Part shown: positions 1 through 5,407 of the stretch, piece after piece
Numbering within the stretch: position 1 is the first letter of the stretch
How the letters are laid out: every line of letters begins with the position of its first letter
DNA from: an uncultured Bacteroidales bacterium
Lineage (GTDB): Bacteria; Bacteroidota; Bacteroidia; Bacteroidales; Bacteroidaceae
NCBI GenBank assembly: GCA_902803195.1
Contig: CADCOX010000324.1
Location: 1-5,958, forward strand
Direction of reading: 5' to 3'
DNA: 5,958 bases
Notes under the pieces: generated by a model
The model's database searches: none
Seen by the model: only the letters and a program-made list of their open reading frames with translations
Told to the model about the DNA's origin: nothing
Program-made: the position numbers and the translations under genes

Positions 1-1659
1 ATCCATAATCCATTGGCCCTCATGCTGCTTCATGGTGATATAGACGTGCTCATCATACATCTCCGTCGACACGAGGACGCTCTCCCCCGTTCGCACAACA
101 CTTGTCAGTTTGTAGAAAAGAATATCTTTCGGCCCACGGTTCTTGTTAATCAAATCTATCATGGCGTAGAGCGCTGCCGTCTCCGGCTGTTCACGCACCT
201 GTCTGGGCAAATCCTTCTGTCTCACCCTCGTCACAGCCAGAGCGATGCTTGTCCGTTGCACATCGGGCTCACTGCGCAGCACACTCCCGTCGGGCACACG
301 TACCCATAGCTCCACTTCTTGCTTCTGATCGTATATGTAAAGCGTATCACTTTTCTCACCAAGACTGAACGAGCGTGCATCATAGCGGCGCTTTCGTGAA
401 CTGTGGTCCATAGGAAATCTCAAACCACGCAAGTCCCTGTTGGCATAGAGGATGTGTTCCATGAAACGGTTCGCTCTCGGCTGTGTCCATGTCCCTACGG
501 CCTGCGTGCGCGTATCCTCTGTGTCGGCGAAGGTGACGACCTCCCACAGCGTACTGTCCGCCTCGAAGATGCGGTATAGATGCGCAGGGTCTTTGTGCCA
601 TTCTTCCAACTTACCATCTTCCCCGTAGCGCACGCCATACAACATCCATGTGCCCACGAGCGGCGACGGCTTTGCCCGATAGCAGGCAAAAAGCAGGACA
701 ACAACGCCCATGAGCGGCAACATCCACAGCGCTTTCAACTGCGACCGTCGACTACTGGCTTTGACATACATCATGGCCAAACGCGCCTTCACCTGCGTTT
801 GATTGAAAGCATTGACCACGGGCTGGAGCCGGGTGCCTGTGGCCTGCGCTACGAGCACGGCATCATACGCCGTCTGAGCCACACCCGCCTGTAGCACCGC
901 TTGGTCGGCCTCGAACTCATGCACGTCGGACAGTTCACGGCGCACCATCCAGACGAAAGGCAGGAACCACAACAGGCGTGCCGTCACCTCAGCCAGAATC
1001 ATGTCCCAGGAATGTCCGAAGCGCACGTGCGCCTGCTCGTGCAGCAAGATTGTCCGCAACTCTTGGGGTCGCGTCAACGTCTGCTCAGGCAACAGAATCC
1101 AGTGCATCCAAGAGCACGGCGAGACTAAACGACTGCTCACCAGCACGCAGATGTCTTTCGGCACGCCATCCATTCGTACGCGTCGACTGCGATGAATCAT
1201 CCAACTCGTCGCCAACAACGAACGAGCATAGAGGACCAAGAGGACGAGCGCTCCGCCGCCCCAAAGCAAGAGGAAGCACATGGGAATCCACTCAGAAGGT
1301 TGCCTCGCTTGCTCGCTCGTCACTTCACCATTTTGCAGCTCCGTACCGTTGTCTTTAACCTCCCCGCCATCAAGCGAAGCCCTGACAGCTGGTTCGGTTT
1401 CACGCACAGCCGCTGCGCTTTGACCTCCCGAAAGGATGAGATTGTCCAGACTGACAGGCCTCCCGCTGTGCATCAAGGCTCTCGATGAAGACGACATCTG
1501 CAGCTGCACAAACGGCAACACAGCACTAACCACAATTACGCCCAGCAGCACGGCCCGCTTCAACGAATGGAAAGTCTCGCGGCGAAGGGTCAGCACATAA
1601 ATCGCGTAGAGCAACGAAAGGGCAATCGCCCATTTGATAAGATAGAGTAAGATGGTCAT
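1..1659 (-). CDS. BlaR1/MecR1-like M56 family membrane metallopeptidase (antirepressor/sensor), C-terminus cut by window edge
   Basis: The frame is open from an ATG at 1659 to the window edge (553 residues visible). Hydrophobic segments at about residues 3-25, 36-53, 125-149 and 311-327, plus a weaker one at 228-239, mark a polytopic inner-membrane protein. The zinc-protease motif HEQAH (H207, E208, H211) is followed by HEFEAD, where E248 is the expected third ligand; this arrangement defines peptidase family M56. In known BlaR1/MecR1 proteins an outside sensor triggers the protease, leading to loss of the partner repressor. The start lies 18 bp after the stop of the BlaI-type gene, so the two are almost certainly co-transcribed. 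The region after the last membrane segment lacks recognisable penicillin-binding motifs (no SxxK or KTG seen). Residues about 333-455 begin PLVGTW and resemble the lipocalin-like DUF4488 type domains common in Bacteroidetes (inference by eye). Residues 471-553 are unassigned. The family call is secure; the signal sensed is unknown. Confidence 0.9.
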   Translation of the reverse strand, partial: MTILLYLIKWAIALSLLYAIYVLTLRRETFHSLKRAVLLGVIVVSAVLPFVQLQMSSSSRALMHSGRPVSLDNLILSGGQSAAAVRETEPAVRASLDGGEVKDNGTELQNGEVTSEQARQPSEWIPMCFLLLWGGGALVLLVLYARSLLATSWMIHRSRRVRMDGVPKDICVLVSSRLVSPCSWMHWILLPEQTLTRPQELRTILLHEQAHVRFGHSWDMILAEVTARLLWFLPFVWMVRRELSDVHEFEADQAVLQAGVAQTAYDAVLVAQATGTRLQPVVNAFNQTQVKARLAMMYVKASSRRSQLKALWMLPLMGVVVLLFACYRAKPSPLVGTWMLYGVRYGEDGKLEEWHKDPAHLYRIFEADSTLWEVVTFADTEDTRTQAVGTWTQPRANRFMEHILYANRDLRGLRFPMDHSSRKRRYDARSFSLGEKSDTLYIYDQKQEVELWVRVPDGSVLRSEPDVQRTSIALAVTRVRQKDLPRQVREQPETAALYAMIDLINKNRGPKDILFYKLTSVVRTGESVLVSTEMYDEHVYITMKQHEGQWIMD

Positions 1660-1677
1660 GATGAAAGGCTCTCTTAA

Positions 1678-2076
1678 TTAATCGATGTCTTCCGTTTGCT
1701 CGCCCTTGTCTTTTTGTTTGCGCAAGTCGGCCAGGAACTGCAGGAGGTCGGCCTCATCGACCTTTTTGTCGCGCACAAGTGCTGAGACGACACTCATGTA
1801 GGATTGACCGAAGAAAGCGTCGATGACATGACTGATGCGCCGAGAACCATAGTCCTCGCGCCGCACTATGGGTTCGTAGATGTAGCCTCGTCCTTGGGGG
1901 CGATGACTGAGGTAGCCTTTCTTCTCCAAGGACTGAAAGACCATTGCCACGGTGTTGATGTGAGGACGCGGCTCATCGTAGAGGGCTTGCACCTCCTTTG
2001 GAGCGCACGCCCCGAGCTGCCAAATCAGCGTCATCACCTCTTCTTCCTTCTCTGTTAGTTTCGCCTGTGTAGTCAT
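1678..2076 (-). CDS. BlaI/MecI/CopY family transcriptional repressor
   Basis: This is a 132-residue winged-helix repressor, close to the roughly 125 residues usual for BlaI/MecI. The N-terminus LTEKEEEVMTLIW (7-19) matches the first helix of the family. PHINTVAMVFQSLEKKGYL (38-56) is the recognition helix followed by the wing, with GRGYIYEPI (62-70) as the second wing strand. Residues 79-118 are the helical dimerisation part, and the tail is charged. An in-frame ATG at 2103 would add nine residues; I chose 2076 because MTTQAKLTEKEEEVM aligns with family N-termini. Upstream are a Bacteroidetes promoter and an overlapping inverted repeat, suggesting autoregulation. The M56 protease gene follows after 18 bp. 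By analogy with staphylococcal BlaI/BlaR1, the dimer would repress its own operon until inactivated through the protease. The position matching the Asn-Phe cleavage bond of S. aureus BlaI appears to be Ala99-Leu100 here. No beta-lactamase gene is visible, so the regulon is unknown. Confidence 0.93.
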   Translation of the reverse strand: MTTQAKLTEKEEEVMTLIWQLGACAPKEVQALYDEPRPHINTVAMVFQSLEKKGYLSHRPQGRGYIYEPIVRREDYGSRRISHVIDAFFGQSYMSVVSALVRDKKVDEADLLQFLADLRKQKDKGEQTEDID

Positions 2077-2128
2077 TTCATTCGTTATTATTTGCAGTTT
2101 CAACTATAAAACTTGATGAAATCCGCGA

Positions 2129-2146
2129 CAAATATAGGGATATTTG
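2129..2146. promoter_or_regulatory. Inverted repeat overlapping the -7 box; candidate repressor operator
   Basis: CAAATAT-AGGG-ATATTTG is a perfect 7-bp inverted repeat with a 4-bp centre. It covers the whole -7 element and part of the spacer of the operon promoter, so a bound dimer would block RNA polymerase. BlaI-type repressors bind dyads in their own promoters, but their known consensus (TACA/TGTA based) differs, so assignment to this repressor is inference. The left arm is partly constrained because it doubles as the promoter element. Confidence 0.5.
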
Positions 2147-2160
2147 GCGATATGCACAAA
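2129..2160 (-). promoter_or_regulatory. Bacteroidetes-type promoter of the repressor-protease operon
   Basis: On the minus strand TTTG (2160-2157) is separated by 20 bp from TATATTTG (2136-2129). This matches the Bacteroides primary sigma consensus TTTG-N19-21-TAnnTTTG exactly. Transcription would start a few bases past 2129, leaving a leader of roughly 45 nt before the ATG at 2076. If the start were near 2122, the alternative ATG at 2103 would have a leader of only about 20 nt. Confidence 0.8.
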
Positions 2161-2176
2161 TTAATTCCAAATATTT

Positions 2177-2192
2177 AACGTAAATTGACGTT
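2177..2192. repeat. Short inverted repeat upstream of the operon promoter
   Basis: AACGT-AAATTG-ACGTT is a perfect 5-bp inverted repeat lying 17 bp upstream of the -33 box. It could be a regulator site, but arms this short arise by chance in AT-rich DNA. Confidence 0.25.
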
Positions 2193-2200
2193 GAATACGC

Positions 2201-2243
2201 TAAATAAAAACGCGAGCTATCATCCACATGGACAATAGCTCGC
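2201..2243 (-). terminator. Second (distal) intrinsic terminator-like hairpin
   Basis: GCGAGCTAT (2212-2220) and ATAGCTCGC (2235-2243) are perfect 9-bp arms around a 14-nt loop that can itself pair (TCCA with TGGA). On the minus strand the stem runs straight into CG followed by TTTTTATTTA (2210-2201), a proper U-rich tail. It lies downstream of the FMN-binding gene and upstream of the next promoter, so it can end transcripts that pass the first hairpin. Confidence 0.7.
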
Positions 2244-2256
2244 ACAGTCAAATGGT

Positions 2257-2283
2257 GAAAAGGCCTGCTCTGAGAACAGGCCT
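2257..2283 (-). terminator. Proximal intrinsic terminator of the FMN-binding gene
   Basis: AGGCCTG (2261-2267) and CAGGCCT (2277-2283) form a perfect 7-bp GC-rich stem with a 9-nt loop. On the minus strand it is followed by a short T run ending at 2258. It begins 8 bp after the stop codon of the FMN-binding gene. The tail is short, which may explain the second hairpin just beyond. Confidence 0.7.
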
Positions 2284-2291
2284 GAATGTGT

Positions 2292-2699
2292 TTACTTCTT
2301 CTTTTTGTTGTAGTAGTCGAGTCCGCGCTTGACGTTCTCGATGACAGCCTCAGACGTGTAGGTGGCACCCGTGATGACATCCACCTGTTGTGTGGCAGCC
2401 TTCTTCACGGCCAAGCCGTTCCACTTGCCAAGCAAGTCGCGCTTAATAAGCGCCCAATACTTAGGTGTCTCGATGTTCTTCAGCGCCTCGATCTTCTCGA
2501 CCTTACCCGCCTTCACGTAAATCTTCAGCGGCGTAGGGCCGGCATAGCCTTCGACGTCGTCGGCAAGGGTGGTGGTGTTGATGACGATGGCGCCGTTCTC
2601 CTTGGTGACAATCTCGTCAGCAGGACGGAGACTCATCAGCCCGAGGCCCATGCAGGCAACGGAGAGGACGAGGATCATGTTTGCGGTGTTTCTTTTCAT
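2292..2699 (-). CDS. Small exported FMN-binding domain protein (RnfG/NqrC-type flavinylation domain)
   Basis: This 135-residue protein has an N-terminal hydrophobic signal or anchor (residues 7-24) and one FMN-binding domain (about 48-130). The core GYAGPTPLKIYV (51-62) and NIETPKYW (75-82) match the short Bacteroidetes members. DVITGAT (107-113) matches the Dxx(s/t)GAT motif in which the last Thr, here T113, receives FMN covalently from the flavin transferase ApbE, as in NqrC and RnfG. It should therefore be a flavoprotein on the outer face of the inner membrane, carrying electrons rather than catalysing a known reaction. The sequence LSVAC near residue 16 is only a weak lipobox, so lipoprotein status is uncertain. 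RnfG and NqrC are clearly longer, so this is a stand-alone domain. The lysine-rich C-terminus is followed at once by terminators. It lies 185 bp after the aldo/keto reductase gene on the same strand; I see no clear promoter of its own. No ApbE gene is in the window. Confidence 0.88.
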   Translation of the reverse strand: MKRNTANMILVLSVACMGLGLMSLRPADEIVTKENGAIVINTTTLADDVEGYAGPTPLKIYVKAGKVEKIEALKNIETPKYWALIKRDLLGKWNGLAVKKAATQQVDVITGATYTSEAVIENVKRGLDYYNKKKK

Positions 2700-2792
2700 T
2701 ATGTTCTTATCGTTGTAATAGTCGTTTTCTCCTTAGACCGAGGCAGATTGAAAAGGTTTAATCGCCCCTTCATTCAGGTTGTAATCACAAAT
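2700..2792. other. Leader region of the FMN-binding gene
   Basis: No gene and no convincing TTTG/TAnnTTTG promoter is seen here. A TTTG occurs on the minus strand around 2792-2789, but there is no matching -7 box at the right distance. An AAGGAG-like stretch (2729-2734) sits about 30 bp before the start codon, too far to be a normal ribosome-binding site. Confidence 0.4.
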
Positions 2793-2884
2793 CTCCCCTC
2801 CCTATGGGAGGGGGACTGTGGTGTTCAGAGGATGAGCCTATCCCTTTGGGGAGGGCTCGGGGGAGAGCCTGCCGGGAGAGGGCC
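2793..2884. repeat. GC-rich palindromic intergenic repeat, possible terminator of the aldo/keto reductase gene
   Basis: The segment starts immediately after the reductase stop. It contains a perfect hairpin, CCCCTCCC (2795-2802) with GGGAGGGG (2806-2813) around TAT. It also has an imperfect dyad in which GAGCC (2834-2838) pairs with GGCTC (2854-2858), centred on CCCTTTGGGG, and a direct repeat GGGAGAG (2861-2867 and 2874-2880). The composition of long C and G runs differs sharply from the flanks. It resembles the CTCCC/GGGAG palindromic elements scattered between genes in Bacteroidales genomes (recalled, not searched). On the minus strand the hairpin at 2795-2813 is followed by AGATTTG, a poor U tail, so termination is uncertain. 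Confidence 0.6.
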
Positions 2885-4243
2885 TTATTTCCGCCTCTTC
2901 CGCGTGAGTTCTACGATGCGGCTCATCTGGTTGGGGATGCGAATCTGCTGCGGACATTTGGCGAGGCACTGGCCGCAGTCGACGCAGGTCGTAGCACGTT
3001 TCTCAGCGGGGATAGCATCGCGGTAAGCCTTGATGAAAGCTTCCTGACGCTCTGCATAGTCGGAGGCCGTCGGCTCGGGCAGCGGCAACATTTTCTCGGT
3101 AACCGCCTTGTTGTAGAAGGCGAAGTTGGAGGGGATGTCGACGCCATAGGGGCAAGGCATGCAGTAGCCGCAGGTGGTGCAACCGATGGTGGGGAAGCCT
3201 GCCATCTGGTCGGCTATGCGGGCGAGCAGTTCGTTTTCGGCCTCGCTACAGGGCTGCAGGGGCGAGAACGTTCGTACGTTCTCCTCGAGGTGCTCCATGC
3301 GGTTCATACCGCTGAGCGTTGTGAGGATATTGGGGTGAGAGCCTACCCATCGGAAGCCCCAGGTGGCAGGACTATCGTCGGGGCGTACGGCTTGTAGCTG
3401 CTGACGGATCTCGTCGGCCACATTAGCAAGGCCACCGCCACGAATGGGTTCCATGACGACGACCTGAATGCCGAGTTTCTCCAAGCGACCATAGAGGTAC
3501 TCTGCATCGGCATCGGCACGACGGCGTCCGCGTCCTGCATGGCGCCAGTCGAGGTAGTTCATCTGAATCTGCACGAAATCCCAATGGTACTCCTCGTTGT
3601 GGTCGAGCAGCCAGTCGAAGGCCGACACATCACCGTGATAGCTAAAGCCGAGGTGGCGAATACGTCCAGCCTCACGCTCCTTAAGGAGAAACTCCAGCAG
3701 GCCATTGTCGATGAAGCGCCCCTTGAGGTTGTCGACGCCTCCGCCTCCAATGCTGTGGAGCAGGTAGTAGTCGATGTAGTCTACGCGCAACTTGCGGAAG
3801 GAGTTTTCGTACATCTCCTTTGCTCTGTCAAAGTCCCACAGCTGTTGGTTCTGATTAGACATCTTCGTGGCGACGTAGTATTTGTCGCGGGGATAGCGGC
3901 TGAGCGTCTGTCCTACGACATCCTCGTTGCGTCCACCTCCATACATGGGTGCGGTGTCGAAGTAGTTGACGCCGTGGGCGATAGCATAGTCAACCAAGCG
4001 GTCAACCTCCTCTTGTTCGCGTGGGAGGCGCATCATGCCGAAGCCCAGGAGCGAGATGTTCTCGCCCGAGCCGTTCTGCTTGCGATAGGTCATCTTGATG
4101 TCGCCTTCGTTAGCAGGCAGGCGAGGCTGCTCTGCACCAAAGGCCTGGAAGGGGCTCATCGCCATGAGCGAGAAAGCCGATGCCGATCCGAGTCCCAGCT
4201 GGCGCAGGAACTGACGGCGATTCATGTCGTGTTGTTTGTTCAT
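2885..4243 (-). CDS. Tat-signal aldo/keto reductase with C-terminal 4Fe-4S dicluster domain
   Basis: This 452-residue protein begins with a twin-arginine signal: NRRQFLRQ (8-15), then a hydrophobic stretch to about 36. The AKR barrel follows (about 50-330). Expected tetrad residues are D96 in FDTAPMYG, Y101, K127 in ATKMS and H163 in LLHS. MEPIRGGGLA (264-273) is a family signature. After residue 350 come two ferredoxin-like cysteine sets: C355, C358, C361, C364 with a following Pro, and C420, C423, C426, C430 with a following Pro, predicted to bind two 4Fe-4S clusters. AKRs reduce carbonyls with NAD(P)H; iron-sulfur members are widespread in anaerobes, but their substrates are mostly unknown. 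I chose the ATG at 4243; a later ATG at 4225 would put the RR motif nearly at the start and is also possible. The gene lies 62 bp after the exonuclease gene and 185 bp before the FMN-binding gene. Export of an NAD(P)H-type enzyme is odd. Confidence 0.93.
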   Translation of the reverse strand: MNKQHDMNRRQFLRQLGLGSASAFSLMAMSPFQAFGAEQPRLPANEGDIKMTYRKQNGSGENISLLGFGMMRLPREQEEVDRLVDYAIAHGVNYFDTAPMYGGGRNEDVVGQTLSRYPRDKYYVATKMSNQNQQLWDFDRAKEMYENSFRKLRVDYIDYYLLHSIGGGGVDNLKGRFIDNGLLEFLLKEREAGRIRHLGFSYHGDVSAFDWLLDHNEEYHWDFVQIQMNYLDWRHAGRGRRRADADAEYLYGRLEKLGIQVVVMEPIRGGGLANVADEIRQQLQAVRPDDSPATWGFRWVGSHPNILTTLSGMNRMEHLEENVRTFSPLQPCSEAENELLARIADQMAGFPTIGCTTCGYCMPCPYGVDIPSNFAFYNKAVTEKMLPLPEPTASDYAERQEAFIKAYRDAIPAEKRATTCVDCGQCLAKCPQQIRIPNQMSRIVELTRKRRK

Positions 4244-4305
4244 AATCAATTCTTTTGTATGCTCGTTTATTATTCTATTTCGGAGTTAAAAGAAGTAGGG
4301 GCCTT
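4244..4305. other. Short spacer between exonuclease and reductase genes
   Basis: This 62-bp AT-rich gap has no hairpin with a T tail and no TAnnTTTG promoter on the minus strand. That favours co-transcription of the reductase gene from the exonuclease promoter, though a weak promoter cannot be excluded. Confidence 0.4.
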
Positions 4306-5070
4306 TCACGACTCATTGATAGCCACGTCCACCTCGACAGGGCAATGGTCGGAGCCGAATATCTCGGTGTGGATGCGTGCGTCTGTCACCTGTGGGAAGA
4401 GTCGGTTGCTGACCAACCAGTAGTCGATGCGCCAACCTGCGTTCTTCTGCCGTGCCTGGAAGCGATAGCTCCACCATGAATAGACGTCGCGTACGTCGGG
4501 GTTGCGGGCGCGCCACGTGTCGGTGAAACCAGCAGCAAGAAGCGTGGTAAACTTCGCTCGCTCCTCATCGGTGAAGCCCGCGTTCATGCGGTTCGTCTTG
4601 GGGTTCTTCAGGTCAATCTCCTCATGCGCCACGTTCATGTCGCCACAGACGAGCACAGGCTTCTTTGCGTCCAGTCGGCAGAGGTATTCGCGGAAGGCAT
4701 CGTCCCACGTCATACGGTAGTCCAGGCGACGCAATCCGTCCTGCGAATTGGGCGTGTAGACGGTGACCACGAAGAAGTCCTCGTACTCGAGCGTGATGAC
4801 CCGCCCCTCGTGGTCATGCTCCTCGACGCCAAGGCCGTAAGCAACGCTCATGGGCGTGTGGCGCGTGAAAATGGCGGTACCCGAGTAGCCTTTCTTCTCG
4901 GCGTAGTTCCAATAGCTCTCATACCCGTCGAAGGCGATGTCGAGTTGTCCCTCCTGCATCTTCGTTTCCTGCAGGCAGAAGAAGTCGGCGTCCAACGTAC
5001 GGAAGGCTTCACGAAAGCCCTTCGTGTCGCACGCTCGCAAACCATTCACATTCCAAGAGATAAACCTCAT
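4306..5070 (-). CDS. xth: Exodeoxyribonuclease III / AP endonuclease (Xth family)
   Basis: This complete 254-residue endonuclease/exonuclease/phosphatase-fold protein is close to E. coli ExoIII in length. All catalytic landmarks are present: N7 in SWNVNG, the metal ligand E35 in LQETK, Y105 in VYTPNSQ, D144 and N146 in GDMNVAHE, D216 in WRIDYWLVS, and D241-H242 in GSDHCPV. The enzyme acts in the cytoplasm in base excision repair, cutting the backbone 5' of abasic sites and trimming 3' blocking groups. The start is the ATG at 5070; the frame continues two codons upstream to a TTG, but MRFISWNVNG matches the family N-terminus. A Bacteroidetes-type promoter lies about 30 bp upstream. The aldo/keto reductase gene follows after 62 bp without an evident promoter or terminator between, so read-through is plausible though the functions are unrelated. 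Confidence 0.97.
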   Translation of the reverse strand: MRFISWNVNGLRACDTKGFREAFRTLDADFFCLQETKMQEGQLDIAFDGYESYWNYAEKKGYSGTAIFTRHTPMSVAYGLGVEEHDHEGRVITLEYEDFFVVTVYTPNSQDGLRRLDYRMTWDDAFREYLCRLDAKKPVLVCGDMNVAHEEIDLKNPKTNRMNAGFTDEERAKFTTLLAAGFTDTWRARNPDVRDVYSWWSYRFQARQKNAGWRIDYWLVSNRLFPQVTDARIHTEIFGSDHCPVEVDVAINES

Positions 5071-5099
5071 AAACAATTCAATAGACGATTTTTCCGCGA

Positions 5100-5129
5100 C
5101 AAAGATAAGGAAAATAATGCTAACCCAAA
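5100..5129 (-). promoter_or_regulatory. Bacteroidetes-type promoter of the exonuclease gene
   Basis: On the minus strand TTTG (5129-5126) and TATCTTTG (5107-5100) match the -33 and -7 elements. The spacer is 18 bp, one short of the usual 19-21. The ATG at 5070 lies about 30 bp downstream. The sequence after the -7 box, TCGCGGA, is identical to that after the -7 box of the repressor operon promoter. Confidence 0.7.
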
Positions 5130-5168
5130 CGAAAACGGGAACAAAATAACGTTAACACAAACGAAAAC
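5121..5168. repeat. Pair of 16-bp direct repeats in the exonuclease promoter region
   Basis: TAACCCAAACGAAAAC (5121-5136) and TAACACAAACGAAAAC (5153-5168) differ at one position and are spaced 32 bp apart, about three helical turns. The proximal copy contains the -33 TTTG on the minus strand. Between them TAACGTTA (5147-5154) is a perfect palindrome. The layout would suit a pair of regulator sites on one face of the helix, but no regulator is known. Confidence 0.5.
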
Positions 5169-5309
5169 CATCATAAAAGAGAAAAAGCATAAGAGAAAAA
5201 AGAAAAAGAGGACAAGCCAAGACCATGAACTCTAACAGAACCGAATGCCCGGCCTTGGTCGCCTCGCCGCTTCAACGACCAGTCCTATAAATCAAACGCT
5301 CGTTAATAA

Positions 5310-5407
5310 ACGCGTGAGGCTGCACGTATATACGCGTGAGGCGACACGAATATACGCGTGAGGCGACACGTATATACGCGTGAGGCTGCACGTATATACG
5401 CGTGAGG
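5310..5407. repeat. 22-bp tandem repeat array, four full units plus a 10-bp partial
   Basis: Units begin at 5310, 5332, 5354, 5376 and 5398. Each starts with ACGCGTGAGG and ends with CACGTATAT (CACGAATAT in unit 2). The three bases between are CTG in units 1 and 4 and CGA in units 2 and 3. The fifth copy stops after ACGCGTGAGG. There are no spacers, so this is not a CRISPR array. Unit junctions carry the perfect palindrome CGTATATACG, and each unit has ACGCGT. Because 22 is not a multiple of 3, the apparent reading frame across it on the minus strand (5292-5543) changes repeat phase and is not believable as a gene. The function is unknown. Confidence 0.95.

Noticed and set aside
13..1488. Several plus- and minus-strand frames over the left third
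   Set aside because: The M56 protease frame is continuous from 1659 to the window edge with correct motifs; the others are out-of-phase shadows.
2286..3026. Long plus-strand open frame antisense to the FMN-binding and reductase genes
   Set aside because: It overlaps two well-supported minus-strand genes and the GC-rich repeat, and its translation is low-complexity without recognisable motifs.
3539..4423. 294-codon plus-strand open frame
   Set aside because: It is antisense to the reductase gene, whose catalytic and cysteine motifs are all intact. The shadow frame shows no family features.
4624..5235. 203-codon plus-strand open frame running into the intergenic region
   Set aside because: It is antisense to the exonuclease gene and ends in a lysine-rich stretch encoded by the purine tract, so it is not a plausible protein.
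5256..5281. TGGTCG/CGACCA dyad as a terminator or RNA gene
   Set aside because: It has only 6-bp arms, a 14-nt loop and no T tail on either strand, and does not resemble a tRNA.
5310..5407. CRISPR array
   Set aside because: The 22-bp units are directly contiguous with no unique spacers, and no cas gene is present.
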